Source of the DNA: a virus
DNA: 27,891 bases
Strand: one strand, 5' to 3'
IMG/VR virus record: IMGVR_UViG_3300037882_000396
Coordinates: 1-27,891 of that record
The position numbers and the translations under genes were made by a program. Below are positions 8,801-16,650 of this stretch, in pieces. Every line of letters starts with the position of its first letter. The stretch's first letter is position 1. Below the pieces are notes generated by a model. The model was not told the DNA's origin, did not search any database, and saw only the letters and a list, made by a program, of their open reading frames with translations.

Positions 8801-9694
8801 TTAGCCGGGGAAGTTGCCGTCTTGGATGTTGTTTGTCGTCAGGAAAATGCTAATCGGGTTGGACGACAGCGACAACATGGGAGCGCTGTGATCTTGCGAT
8901 TTCATGGCTTCTAGCAACGATCTAAACTCTGCCATGTCATACGAACCGTCTAGCCCTTTTGCGGCTTTCCATTGTGATTTGAGGCCTGTAATCAAAAGAG
9001 AATCATCAAATACAGTCGTATCGGTATCAGCTAGAAAGCTCGATTGCTCTACACCCGCCGCAGACCTTACCCATGCGTTAGAGATGTACTCATACGCAAA
9101 CAACAGACCCGCGGGAGGGTTGGGCTCGATATTCACGTAATTGTTAGCAATCCTGAATTGTTGACGTGGGCCAGCGTACACGATGCCCGAGCGGAACGAC
9201 TGCCAATCTTGAGGCGATACCGGGCCAAGTAGAGGCCAGCGGTTAGTTCTGTCCCATTCAGTCTGAGGGATTTGTCGCTCCCAATCTGATGGAAGGTCGT
9301 ATGAGATTTGTTGATACGTGAGTTCGACTGTTCCATCTTGAACCGCAGGCATATTCATTGTTACTTGCGTGGCAGAATCTACAGAGAGAATCTGCGCAAA
9401 TGGCTGAATACCTACGCCGGTTAAAGAAAATTTAGTCGATAGCGCAGTTGCATCAGTGCCCGTGATAACCGCGCTACCATTTACCAAAGTACCATTTGCA
9501 ACGACATTGACAGTCGTAATGATGGTGTTTTTCTGTAGGCGCTGCCATTCAAACTGCCGGATGATGTCCTTACCCAACCGATTCAGCAATGCGTAAAACT
9601 GGATTGTGTCTTTATCAGTCGCGCCAATAACGGCGTTAGGCTGATCTAATCCAAGTTCAGCGCATGTCGTTTGAATCAGTTGGAGTAGGTTCAT
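8801..9694 (-). CDS. Head-tail adaptor-like protein
   Basis: This is a 297-residue protein. The N-terminus MNLLQLIQTTCAELGLDQP, then FYALLNRLGKDIIRQFEWQ, is a helical signature seen in podoviral proteins immediately preceding the nozzle gene and interpreted as head-tail adaptors. A central beta domain (residues about 60-125) carries VNGSAVITGTDATAL. The segment YDLPSDWERQIPQTEWDR is also typical. It overlaps the upstream stop by 1 nt (TAATG). The function is inferred from family resemblance and gene order. Confidence 0.65.
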   Translation of the reverse strand: MNLLQLIQTTCAELGLDQPNAVIGATDKDTIQFYALLNRLGKDIIRQFEWQRLQKNTIITTVNVVANGTLVNGSAVITGTDATALSTKFSLTGVGIQPFAQILSVDSATQVTMNMPAVQDGTVELTYQQISYDLPSDWERQIPQTEWDRTNRWPLLGPVSPQDWQSFRSGIVYAGPRQQFRIANNYVNIEPNPPAGLLFAYEYISNAWVRSAAGVEQSSFLADTDTTVFDDSLLITGLKSQWKAAKGLDGSYDMAEFRSLLEAMKSQDHSAPMLSLSSNPISIFLTTNNIQDGNFPG

Positions 9695-10173
9695 TATTCA
9701 TCTTTCTTTTTGGCAGCTTTTTTGAGTTCTTCAATCTCTTTTTTCAGCGACGCATATTTAGCCTCTGCCGCTTCTTCTGCCTCACGCTTCATTTGATCGC
9801 GCTGCCATTTACGGGCAGATTCACGAATGGAGCGGAATCCGGGGCCGAGGTTCGTCACTACGGTATCAGTCAACTGCGAAAGCTCTTCAACCGTATCCAC
9901 GCTGTTGAACTTAAGAATCTTGATGATGTTTTCATCAATACCGATTTTGTCCAAAGGCGTGCCGTTGATTTTGCCTTCTTCTCGATTGATAAATGCTGAA
10001 TATTCTTGGTGAAATTCATCAAAGTCAACACTCTTAGCGGCGTATTCGATGACGTTTGTATCATCGCCCGGAATCTGTTTACGGATAAAAACAGCTTCTT
10101 CGTAGACTGGTTTCCCAGCTAGCTGGGATGCATATCCCATGTGTTTCGGCGCTTTAAAGAATGTGATTTTCAT
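9694..10173 (-). CDS. Hypothetical structural-block protein with C-terminal coiled coil
   Basis: This is a 159-residue protein of unrecognised family. Residues 1-110 look globular. From about 115 onward it is a charged helix (QMKREAEEAAEAKYASLKKE and a lysine-rich end), very likely coiled coil. It is the first gene after the strong terminator at 10190-10216, so its expression depends on read-through. A weak AGAGAGA ribosome binding site lies upstream. Its position between capsid-associated genes and the adaptor suggests a neck or assembly role, which is inference only. Confidence 0.6.
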   Translation of the reverse strand: MKITFFKAPKHMGYASQLAGKPVYEEAVFIRKQIPGDDTNVIEYAAKSVDFDEFHQEYSAFINREEGKINGTPLDKIGIDENIIKILKFNSVDTVEELSQLTDTVVTNLGPGFRSIRESARKWQRDQMKREAEEAAEAKYASLKKEIEELKKAAKKKDE

Positions 10174-10189
10174 GAATATCTCTCTATGG

Positions 10190-10216
10190 TTAAAGAAAAG
10201 GGGGCCGAAGCCCCCT
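10190..10216 (-). terminator. Rho-independent terminator with UUCG loop
   Basis: On the minus strand a perfect 6-bp GC stem (GGGGGC/GCCCCC) closes a TTCG tetraloop (stem-loop 10200-10215) and is followed by TTTTCTTT. It lies after the capsid-proximal genes and before the gene starting at 10173. No promoter is visible between the two, so it probably works as a partial terminator that lowers expression of the downstream tail genes, as the terminator after T7 gene 10 does. Confidence 0.88.
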
Positions 10217-10249
10217 AGGACTGATTAAGCGGGGAGAACCGCAAACCAG

Positions 10250-10585
10250 TTAGTCGAAAACAAAGCCCGCCCACCAGCCGCGACGGAGAACCCGCCCGTG
10301 ATAGCTAGCAGTCAAAGCATTGATTGAAGAGCCAGTGCTAGGATAAACCAGCACAGCGTTTGCACCACTGTTGATTACAACAGCCTGCGCGCCAGGCGTA
10401 GGAGGCATCAGGACAACGCCCGTAGATGCCGCCGCCGTGGTCACGCGATTGATGACAGAATTTATCTGGGTTGCGTCTGCATTGGTAGTCCCTGCCGCTG
10501 TGATGCCGTTTGCAACGTCACCAACAACAGAGGTGGCCTGCAATGAAGAGAACCCAGAACCCATGAGGCATTGAAGGATAGCCAT
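10250..10585 (-). CDS. Small virion-like protein, probably frame-shifted near the C-terminus
   Basis: The intact frame gives 111 residues: MAILQCLMGSGFSSLQ, an Asp/Thr-rich helix, then GVVLMPPTPGAQAVVINSGA and LVYPSTGSSINALTA. This belongs to a common small phage structural type (capsid decoration or similar). The last part (SYHGRVLRRGWWAGFVFD) does not look like that type. The overlapping +1 frame reads FSVAAGG...NWFAVLPA and stops at 10225-10227, which does look like the expected C-terminus. A one-base indel near 10300-10315, or a recoding event, therefore seems likely. AAGGA lies 6 nt before the start. Confidence 0.68.
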   Translation of the reverse strand: MAILQCLMGSGFSSLQATSVVGDVANGITAAGTTNADATQINSVINRVTTAAASTGVVLMPPTPGAQAVVINSGANAVLVYPSTGSSINALTASYHGRVLRRGWWAGFVFD

Positions 10586-10594
10586 TGCTATTCC

Positions 10595-10891
10595 TTAGAC
10601 GCTTGCCACGCTAAACCAACCACGATCACCCGTAGCCATGTCAACGGGAGGGCTCAAATAAGAGCCACCCGAAGCAGTAGCGAGGAACGTAGTGGCGTTT
10701 ACCGTGCAATCGGCATCAGATGCAGAGATAGATGCGTTCGCTTGCGCGTACACATATCGCTTGCCATCAGATGCCCACACTTGAGAGCCAATCGCAGCGT
10801 CTACCACTTTCCCAGCGGCGATGTCAGCAGCAAGGGTAATGGTATTAAGGTCAGCCCCGATACTAGGGGTAATTGAAAAAGGTGCAGCCAT
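10595..10891 (-). CDS. Small capsid-associated structural protein
   Basis: It encodes 98 residues from MAAPFSITPSIGADLNTIT. The ATG at 10891 is preferred because AAAGGA precedes it by 6 nt. A longer in-frame start at 10906 would fall almost on the stop of the HNH gene. The protein is Ala/Ser/Thr-rich, beta-like, ending SPPVDMATGDRGWFSVASV. It sits in the cluster of small proteins after the capsid gene, so a decoration or head-stabilising role is plausible but unproven. Confidence 0.68.
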   Translation of the reverse strand: MAAPFSITPSIGADLNTITLAADIAAGKVVDAAIGSQVWASDGKRYVYAQANASISASDADCTVNATTFLATASGGSYLSPPVDMATGDRGWFSVASV

Positions 10892-10902
10892 GATGATTCC
10901 TT

Positions 10903-11349
10903 TCAAACTCGATAAAATTTTTTCACATTTCTGTGAATTCTACTTACTAACGCCTGACTAATCCCTAATGCACCGGCAACATATTGTTGACTATAGCGAT
11001 CAGCAAGCATCGTCTTTACTTTTTCTGCAAATTCGCGTGTGATAGTAGCGGTTGAACCTCTACGCCCTTTTGCATCCATATCAGCAACGTTTTCCGCACA
11101 AGTACCCAAAAACAAATGATCTGGGTTAACGCACTTTCGATTGTCACACTTGTGCAAAACGTGCTTGTCGCCAATTTCCCCGACAAATTTTGCATATGAA
11201 AACCGATGCGCAGTGATTGTCTTTCCGTTGTTCTGGAATTTTCCATAACCACCTCTTGCCAATCCTGCCTGCCACTCGTGGCAACCTGTTTCCATGATTT
11301 TTACCTTGTCAAGAAACCGCTTTGTTTCGTCTGATTTTGGTCTAGCCAT
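10903..11349 (-). CDS. HNH homing endonuclease (HNH_3 type) with C-terminal HTH
   Basis: This is a 148-residue protein. The N-terminal part has CHEWQAGLARGGYGKF, then AHRFSYAKFVGEI and the nuclease core HVLHKCDNRKCVNPDHLFLG (about residues 63-82) with the paired Cys and His-Asn-His residues of HNH_3 enzymes. After a GR-rich linker the C-terminus (about 105-145) is helix-turn-helix-like (YSQQYVAGALGISQALVSRI), a DNA-binding module. It is a free-standing mobile gene wedged between the major capsid gene and small virion genes, with its own promoter. Ribosome binding site GGAGG is 4 nt before the ATG. Confidence 0.88.
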   Translation of the reverse strand: MARPKSDETKRFLDKVKIMETGCHEWQAGLARGGYGKFQNNGKTITAHRFSYAKFVGEIGDKHVLHKCDNRKCVNPDHLFLGTCAENVADMDAKGRRGSTATITREFAEKVKTMLADRYSQQYVAGALGISQALVSRIHRNVKKFYRV

Positions 11350-11370
11350 ATAACCTCCAGTTTAACGGAG

Positions 11371-11399
11371 ATTATATAGTTTTGACTAAAATTATTCAA
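11371..11399 (-). promoter_or_regulatory. Sigma70-like promoter for the HNH gene cassette
   Basis: Minus-strand -35 TTGAAT (11399-11394) and a perfect -10 TATAAT (11376-11371) are separated by 17 bp. The -35 overlaps the last bases of the capsid gene stop region. Predicted initiation near 11364 gives a leader of about 15 nt containing GGAGG. In read-through RNA, CTCC (11370-11367) can pair with GGAG (11358-11355) and cover that binding site. Confidence 0.75.
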
Positions 11400-12392
11400 T
11401 CAATCCCCGAGAACTCCATTGAACTGAGCGCCCGAGCAAGTCAAAGCACCAGCCCAGCCCATCATCTTGACCAGCGCATCTTGGTTGACCGATGTACGGT
11501 CGCCACCGAGCGGGCCAAAGTTCTGGTTAACGTGCGGACGGAAGTGCAAATACTTCGTGTTGATGAAATACATGCGGTTCGATGGAATCGTGCCACCAAC
11601 ACCACCGGCCAGATACACTTCGCTAGACATGCCAGCGCCCATGTAGCTGATAGAGGTGAAACCAGCCTTACCGCTGTCTGCGCTTGCGAGACGTTGGATG
11701 GATTGCAGCGACTCAAGGAACAACTTGTAATAGTTGTTGTCAGCCACGATCAGGTCAGGATGATCTGAATTGCGAACCAACTGAATGGCTACAGAGTTCA
11801 TGTAGCTCTGGATGTTGGAAGCGGTGGCAGCAGCGCCGCCATCGGTCGTGGCATCAAAAGCCACGTTACGCCAGAAAGACCACGTTGCACGGTTGATGCC
11901 GCCATACGTGCCGGACGTTGGAGTGGTAGAAATAGCCGAGGCCGTACCAACCAAAGCTTTACCGCCGTTTGAAGTGCCGTCACCGTACAGATCAGCGTTG
12001 ATTTTGTTAATCAACTGAGCCTCCGCAACAGTCACACGGCCTTCGAGCAGATCAATGATGCGCTCTTTGCCTGCGTTTTGCAGCATTTCCAGACCGGAGA
12101 TTGACACAGCCGCAGCGTACTGCTTGATGTCAAACACAGCGCTGGAGATAGGGCTGTTCGGGGTGATGTCAATTGCATCGTATCCGCTAAACGAGTTAGC
12201 GTTGATGGTTGACGTGTCGTTGTACATGATCTCCTGATAAATCTGCGTACCGCCCGAGAACGTTTTCACGTTACCGCGCTCGCGCATTTTCTTGAGGAGG
12301 GGAGTGTTTTGTGTGACGTTATCAGCCAACGCGCCAGTACGAGAGGTAATAGCCGCGGTTACTGCGTCACTGATATTGGCAAAAGTAGCCAT
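11400..12392 (-). CDS. Major capsid protein
   Basis: This is a 330-residue protein directly downstream of the scaffold gene. It starts MATFANISDAVTAAITSRTG. An N-arm segment (NTPLLKKMRERGNVKTFSGG), a long central region with SISGLEMLQNAGKERIIDLL, and a C-terminal FRPHVNQNFGPLGGDRTSVN followed by GWAGALTCSGAQFNG resemble HK97-fold podoviral capsid proteins. Size and gene order (portal ... scaffold, capsid, adaptor) fit. AAAGG lies 9 nt before the start. I did not identify a cleavage site or crosslinking residues. Confidence 0.85.
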   Translation of the reverse strand: MATFANISDAVTAAITSRTGALADNVTQNTPLLKKMRERGNVKTFSGGTQIYQEIMYNDTSTINANSFSGYDAIDITPNSPISSAVFDIKQYAAAVSISGLEMLQNAGKERIIDLLEGRVTVAEAQLINKINADLYGDGTSNGGKALVGTASAISTTPTSGTYGGINRATWSFWRNVAFDATTDGGAAATASNIQSYMNSVAIQLVRNSDHPDLIVADNNYYKLFLESLQSIQRLASADSGKAGFTSISYMGAGMSSEVYLAGGVGGTIPSNRMYFINTKYLHFRPHVNQNFGPLGGDRTSVNQDALVKMMGWAGALTCSGAQFNGVLGD

Positions 12393-12405
12393 GATTCAGA
12401 GCCTT

Positions 12406-13398
12406 TCAGGACAGATGATGTGCTAACACATCACGAATTGAGGAATTTGTGGGAAGCCCACCTGCGCTTGGGTTCGAGGATTTGACAGATACAGCGGCGT
12501 TCCGCGCCTTCTGTGCCTGCGCCTGCTCTTGAGCCTTGCGCGTTCTTTCAGCATATTGCTGCTCAATCAGGTTCTGCCTGATTTCTGGATTTAACCAGAT
12601 AGCCGATTCGTATGCCTCCGCTAAGTCTTTGGCTTTTCCTTGCTCTAGCAAGTCTGCCATTGTGTCGCGTACTGCATCGAAGTGCGGTTTATCTGCGCTG
12701 AACTCCGCTATTGTTTCTGCAACTTGAGAGGACTGCGCGGGTACATTGTAATTGACTTGTTGTTGGTTTTGCAAGCGTTTTAGCTCTTGCATCATGTATT
12801 GCTGTGCGGGTTCAAGCTGTGGCAGTTGTTGGTACAAGTCAACCCCGTATTCCTGAGCTAACCGTAGGAGCATATCCTTTTTAGTCCAAGGGTCAGCAGT
12901 GCGCAGGGTTTGATCTGTACGCATCAAAGCGTTTATAGCCGTGATTTCGTCAACGCCCAGCGACTTGATATGCTCACGATAAGGAGCGAACGCGCTATCG
13001 TATTTTTGAGCTTTGTCCCGATAGTCTTTCAGGCTAAAAAAGTCTTTGCGAGCGTCGTTTTCCCTGCGTTCTGCCTCGCTGATCAGAATCTTGATTTCGT
13101 CGTTTGTCAGTGGTTCGCCACGATCAGCCTTGAGGAATGCGGCTTGTGCTTCTTGTTTCCAAGTGCTAGGGGCTTTGCGCTCAGGCTTAGGAGCGTCTGG
13201 GATTTTCTCGGGTTCTGGGGTTTTAGGCGCAAATTTCCCATGCTCATCACGGGGTTTTGTATCAGGCTCTTTTACATCCGGTGTTTCGGTTGGCTTTTCA
13301 TCAGTTTCTACAGTTTCAACCGCTTCAACAACTTCGGGGTTTGTTTCGAGCGTATCCTCTGCAAATGCGTTTTCTAATGCTGTGCGAATATCTGACAT
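12406..13398 (-). CDS. Capsid scaffolding protein
   Basis: This is a 330-residue protein. The first about 50 residues are strongly acidic (VVEAVETVETDEKPTETPD), followed by a Pro/Lys/Glu-rich linker (KTPEPEKIPDAPKPERKAPS). A long helical Gln-rich region (about 100-300) contains QQLPQLEPAQQYMMQELKRL. The C-terminus is helical and ends IRDVLAHHLS. This is the usual composition of a podoviral scaffold. It is positioned directly before the capsid gene, with 13 nt between them. AAGG sits about 4 nt before the ATG. Confidence 0.82.
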   Translation of the reverse strand: MSDIRTALENAFAEDTLETNPEVVEAVETVETDEKPTETPDVKEPDTKPRDEHGKFAPKTPEPEKIPDAPKPERKAPSTWKQEAQAAFLKADRGEPLTNDEIKILISEAERRENDARKDFFSLKDYRDKAQKYDSAFAPYREHIKSLGVDEITAINALMRTDQTLRTADPWTKKDMLLRLAQEYGVDLYQQLPQLEPAQQYMMQELKRLQNQQQVNYNVPAQSSQVAETIAEFSADKPHFDAVRDTMADLLEQGKAKDLAEAYESAIWLNPEIRQNLIEQQYAERTRKAQEQAQAQKARNAAVSVKSSNPSAGGLPTNSSIRDVLAHHLS

Positions 13399-13407
13399 AG
13401 GGCCTTC

Positions 13408-13782
13408 TTATTTATTGAAAATGTGCTGTTGGGCAGCACGGATTACAGCCTCGCGTATTCCCTTTTTATCGGGTTGATACTGTTGCTGCGCCTGGCTCAT
13501 GTGAGCCTTGATTTCGTTACCAATTTCAATCTTGTTATGGCGTTTTAAGTGATCGCGGTGATGTGAACGAGATGTAATCATTTCACCCGTTACCATTGAT
13601 TTATATGGGCTAATATCGGGAATGACCATCACGCCCGATTGTGGCGTATATTCTTCTTTTGGTATTAACTCGCCATCTCTAAAAACCCACGAACCGCGCT
13701 CAATCTTCCCGCTAAATATGCGGTCAAAGTTATTAGCGAAAGTCTCTGAATCCTCGGGGCGTCTGTTACTGCCTTTGCTCAT
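13408..13782 (-). CDS. Conserved phage protein of the capsid block
   Basis: This 124-residue protein starts at the ATG at 13782. A TTG start six bases earlier would overlap the upstream stop. The central sequence MVIPDISPYKSMVTGEMIT followed by SRSHHRDHLKRHNKIEIGNE is a recognisable signature of a small protein repeatedly found just before scaffold genes in podoviruses. It is basic with many His/Lys/Arg residues. No function is established that I can cite. It may be an assembly factor. Confidence 0.75.
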   Translation of the reverse strand: MSKGSNRRPEDSETFANNFDRIFSGKIERGSWVFRDGELIPKEEYTPQSGVMVIPDISPYKSMVTGEMITSRSHHRDHLKRHNKIEIGNEIKAHMSQAQQQYQPDKKGIREAVIRAAQQHIFNK

Positions 13783-13784
13783 TT

Positions 13785-14555
13785 TCAATCCATTAAAAGT
13801 AAAGCCATAACCATGTCGTCTTCGTCTTGTTGGCGTTTTCTCTCAAACGCGATAAACAACTGCTCCGCTATAAATAGTTGAAGCTGTTTATTTCTCGCTA
13901 TTTCTGCGTAATCAATCTGAGGCTGTTTTTTCTTTGCCGCCGCCATTGCTTCGGGCACGGCCTCTAGGATTCCCTCTGCATCGTTTGAGATAGCCTCTAC
14001 TAGCTCCTCTTTTGTTTTTTCTTCTAACCGTTCGCGGAGCTTTTTCCATTGATCGTACCAATAGCCGTCATGGGTGTCTACTTGACCCGCGCCAAAAGAG
14101 CCAACTCCAGAAACTGTCTGCGCCTGAGATGTTGACGCCGTGCCGGTAATCGCCAGTGGCGTAAATGTCCCAGATGCGGCTACAGTTTGCGCTTGGTTTG
14201 TTGTCGCAGTTCCCGTGACTAAATCCGTAAACGTGCCCAAACCCGCTACCGTTTGAGCTTGTGACGTGCTGGCCGCGCCCGTAACCAAGGCAGGCGTATA
14301 TGTCCCGCTTGCAGAGATTGTCTGCGCTTGACTTGTCGTTGCTGTACCTGTTACCAGCGCTGTAAACGTGCCACTAGCCTCAATTATCTGGGCTTGTGAT
14401 GTTGTCGCGGTTCCTGTAATTGCTCCGGGTGTAAATGTGCCTGATCCACTAATAGTCTGGGCTTGCGAAGTCGCAGCATTTCCACTTATCCCCGTGTTTT
14501 GCGCATCAGGGATGCTGGCTATTGGCAGTTGAGCAATTGAGCCAAGGCCTAGCAT
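13785..14555 (-). CDS. TSQAQ-repeat protein with helical C-terminus
   Basis: This is a 256-residue protein. Residues 29 to about 160 consist of six imperfect 22-23-residue repeats around TSQAQT(I/V)xxxGTFT, probably beta-structured. A linker with DTHDGYWYDQWKKLRER leads to a charged helical domain (about 165-256) ending in EDDMVMALLLMD. Repeats with a TSQAQT...GTFT pattern are seen in phage virion proteins, but the function is not known to me. A structural appendage or fibre adaptor is possible. It lies between the glycine-rich fibre-like protein and the pre-scaffold gene, with 1 bp between it and the glycine-rich gene. Confidence 0.7.
   Translation of the reverse strand: MLGLGSIAQLPIASIPDAQNTGISGNAATSQAQTISGSGTFTPGAITGTATTSQAQIIEASGTFTALVTGTATTSQAQTISASGTYTPALVTGAASTSQAQTVAGLGTFTDLVTGTATTNQAQTVAASGTFTPLAITGTASTSQAQTVSGVGSFGAGQVDTHDGYWYDQWKKLRERLEEKTKEELVEAISNDAEGILEAVPEAMAAAKKKQPQIDYAEIARNKQLQLFIAEQLFIAFERKRQQDEDDMVMALLLMD
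14076..14471 (-). repeat. Six tandem 66-69-bp coding repeats
   Basis: The DNA encodes units of alternating 23 and 22 residues, each beginning TSQAQ or TNQAQ. The last unit is divergent and shorter. The 23/22 alternation (GTFTPxxITG versus GTFTxLVTG) suggests amplification of a two-unit block. Confidence 0.85.
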
Positions 14556-15425
14556 TTACCACCACCGCATGATGATTAGACCGGGAGCGCCATTTCCACC
14601 ATTGCCGGATGTGCCAGATGAAGCATTGCCACCCCCGCCGCCGCCAGAACCATAACCACCGCCATTGCCGCCACGGTTTGCTCCAGTACCTGCGCCGTTG
14701 ATACCACCACCACCTGCGCCGCCGATAAATGTCAAAGGCTTATATAAGGCAATGCCGTGATTGCCGGGGTTGTCGCCAGTTGCGCCACCTGAAATAGTAG
14801 GGTATCGAACAGATGCAGAGGTTTGGTTTCCTCCAGCTCCACCGCTAGAACCACCACCACCAGCACCAGAAGAGATATAAGTGCTTGATTGAACCGCGAC
14901 ATGCCCACCGTTTGTCGTCGTGCCAGAAGACCCAATAAGTCCTGCTACCGCTTGCCATGTCCCAAGGTGGGCTAAATCCATATTAGCAATAGTGGCAATT
15001 GTCCCCGGAGAACCGCCAGCTGCGGAGGCAGCCCCACCAGAGCCAGCATTAGCATAAATCAACATATTTTCATCAATTACTGCGGGCTGATATGAAATAT
15101 AAGAACTAGTACCAGCACTACCCGAAGTATTGTTTGCCGTAGCCCCCAATCCACCAAGCCCCACACAAACGTAAACCATGTTACCTATGGCAGAAACTGG
15201 GCCAGTCCATCTTGAAACTCCGCTACACCCCCCACCGCCAGCACCTGCTGTTCCCACAGCTACGTTAGGTCGTCCACCACCACCACCACCGGCAATTACA
15301 GTAAAGTCAACCATTTGCGCTTCTTTTGGAATCGCAAGCGGCCTCCATCCGGTTGAAGTAGATGAAGAAAAGCCGGGTATCCATATCTCCCGCGGCCCCA
15401 TGACTAAATGACGCGCGTCAATCAT
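14556..15425 (-). CDS. Glycine-rich fibre-like protein
   Basis: This is a 289-residue protein. After a short N-terminus (MIDARHLVMGPREIWIPGFS), a beta strand (MVDFTVIAGGGGGG) leads into a long Gly/Ala/Ser-rich region with many GGGG runs. The C-terminus is GAPGLIIMRWW. This is the typical glycine-rich domain of phage fibre or adhesin tips, often polyglycine-II sandwiches, and the ending matches that of such domains. It sits among structural genes far from the main tail fibre, so it may be a head fibre or second adhesin. GAGG lies 7 nt before the ATG. Confidence 0.75.
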   Translation of the reverse strand: MIDARHLVMGPREIWIPGFSSSTSTGWRPLAIPKEAQMVDFTVIAGGGGGGRPNVAVGTAGAGGGGCSGVSRWTGPVSAIGNMVYVCVGLGGLGATANNTSGSAGTSSYISYQPAVIDENMLIYANAGSGGAASAAGGSPGTIATIANMDLAHLGTWQAVAGLIGSSGTTTNGGHVAVQSSTYISSGAGGGGSSGGAGGNQTSASVRYPTISGGATGDNPGNHGIALYKPLTFIGGAGGGGINGAGTGANRGGNGGGYGSGGGGGGNASSGTSGNGGNGAPGLIIMRWW

Positions 15426-15457
15426 TCAATGACCTCTATGGCAGTTTCAAATGTCAT
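15422..15457 (-). CDS. Possible 11-residue coupled mini-ORF
   Basis: The 34-nt gap before the glycine-rich gene holds MTFETAIEVIE. AAAGG lies 6 nt upstream, and its stop overlaps the next start as ATGA. It could act as a translational coupling leader, but chance is equally likely at this length. Confidence 0.15.
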   Translation of the reverse strand: MTFETAIEVIE

Positions 15458-15459
15458 GA

Positions 15460-15882
15460 TTAGCCTTTCGTGTATGAGCCAGCATCAACCGATGCTTGCC
15501 ACCCCGCAGCAACCGCAGTTCCTAGCGTCATATTGATTTTGTAGCCCGCTTGAAACGCTTGCATAACGGGATAGCCGAGTTCAATCAATGCAGCCGTTTG
15601 GGATACGGTTGTTGCAGGCAGTGTGACCTCACCAAGAAGCCAATTATTTGTAGCCGTGGCGTTATCAGAGCCGTTGTTTCCAAAGAATCGCGCCACGCTT
15701 GCGACGTTTGTCCCCAGTGGTTTGAGTTTAATCATCCCGACATACCCGCCGTTAGTAGCGTCAGCCGTAAAGATGGTAGTAACCGTACCCGTGCCATCAG
15801 CAGCAGTGTTAGCCGCCGTGACAGTTGCACCATATGGGCTTACCGCCGTACCTGTAAAAATTGGGTCTATATTTGTTGCCAT
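15460..15882 (-). CDS. Small structural protein
   Basis: A 140-residue, Ala/Thr/Asn-rich beta-type protein starts MATNIDPIFTGTAVSPYG and carries the motif GMIKLKPLGTNVASVARFFG. This pattern occurs in small virion proteins encoded between portal and capsid genes in podoviruses. A head decoration or fibre-associated role is possible. GAGG lies 7 nt before the start. Confidence 0.66.
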   Translation of the reverse strand: MATNIDPIFTGTAVSPYGATVTAANTAADGTGTVTTIFTADATNGGYVGMIKLKPLGTNVASVARFFGNNGSDNATATNNWLLGEVTLPATTVSQTAALIELGYPVMQAFQAGYKINMTLGTAVAAGWQASVDAGSYTKG

Positions 15883-15885
15883 GAT

Positions 15886-16230
15886 TTACCTCAATACATA
15901 GTTCATTGCGAACATGCGGCCACGATTGACCATTGATTCTTCTGCTACCGTAACAAAAACGTCTTTAGTGCCTGCGCTGAAATTAACCAAAGAGCCTGAA
16001 TTGCTAGAACTCAGAACCTGATCTCTACTGAATGCCGTTGAACTTGTCATTTTTCCTCGGCCAACTTCAAACTCAGAGCCGGATTGACCGCTAATCGTGT
16101 AGTCAAATATTGCACCCGTTGGCACATTGGAAAACGCAAGATAGCCAGCAACCGGAGTGCCAGAGACGGTAATATCTCCCGTCCCCGTTGTCGTGGTCGT
16201 GTCGCGGATTCTGTTAGCAATAGTTGGCAT
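15886..16230 (-). CDS. Small structural protein
   Basis: This is a 114-residue protein with MPTIANRIRDTTTTTGTGDI, then YTISGQSGSEFEVGRGKMT and SGTKD-like strands (NFSAGTKDVFVTVAEESM). This arrangement is common in phage structural proteins bearing a beta-sandwich. Its start overlaps the stop of the upstream gene by one base (TAATG). Its role is unknown beyond probable virion association. Confidence 0.66.
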   Translation of the reverse strand: MPTIANRIRDTTTTTGTGDITVSGTPVAGYLAFSNVPTGAIFDYTISGQSGSEFEVGRGKMTSSTAFSRDQVLSSSNSGSLVNFSAGTKDVFVTVAEESMVNRGRMFAMNYVLR

Positions 16231-16649
16231 TACAGACCTGAGTTAGAGTTAAGCACGTCATGGGTAAATGAAGACACTGCAACAGTCCCGCCAGAAACGA
16301 TAGACGTGCTGTTGAGAATCAAGTTAGACGCTGATGTACCTACAGAGCCATCCATTACCACGGTTGTCCCGTCTGATTGAAAGCACCGAAACCAAGATGC
16401 TGTACCCGTTGCGTTCGCTGATGTGTCAGACCCAATAGCGTTGAACGTAATCAGGCCACCCGATGCAGCAGGCGCAGCCGTGGCGCTAAATGTCAACTCA
16501 GCTAATAGCACCTGAGCGCCAATAGCTGTATCAGCCGTGGCGGGCTGTGTGCCGTCATAGATCCGCAGGAATCCGCTATTAAGCCGCGCCGATAGGTTAT
16601 CAGCTTGACCGTTTACCGTGGCGTTAGCCAATTGTGTATTTAAGGGCAT
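16230..16649 (-). CDS. Conserved phage structural protein
   Basis: This is a 139-residue protein. The sequences GFLRIYDGTQPATADT, LLAELTFSATAAPAASGGLI, ASWFRCFQSDGTTVVMDGSV and LNSTSIVSGGTVAVSSFTH are strongly recognisable as a small phage protein family common next to portal genes. It is predicted all-beta. The start is one base after the portal stop, with GAGG in the portal 3' end as ribosome binding site. A head or tail decoration function is assumed from location. Confidence 0.72.
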   Translation of the reverse strand: MPLNTQLANATVNGQADNLSARLNSGFLRIYDGTQPATADTAIGAQVLLAELTFSATAAPAASGGLITFNAIGSDTSANATGTASWFRCFQSDGTTVVMDGSVGTSASNLILNSTSIVSGGTVAVSSFTHDVLNSNSGL

Positions 16650-16650
16650 G

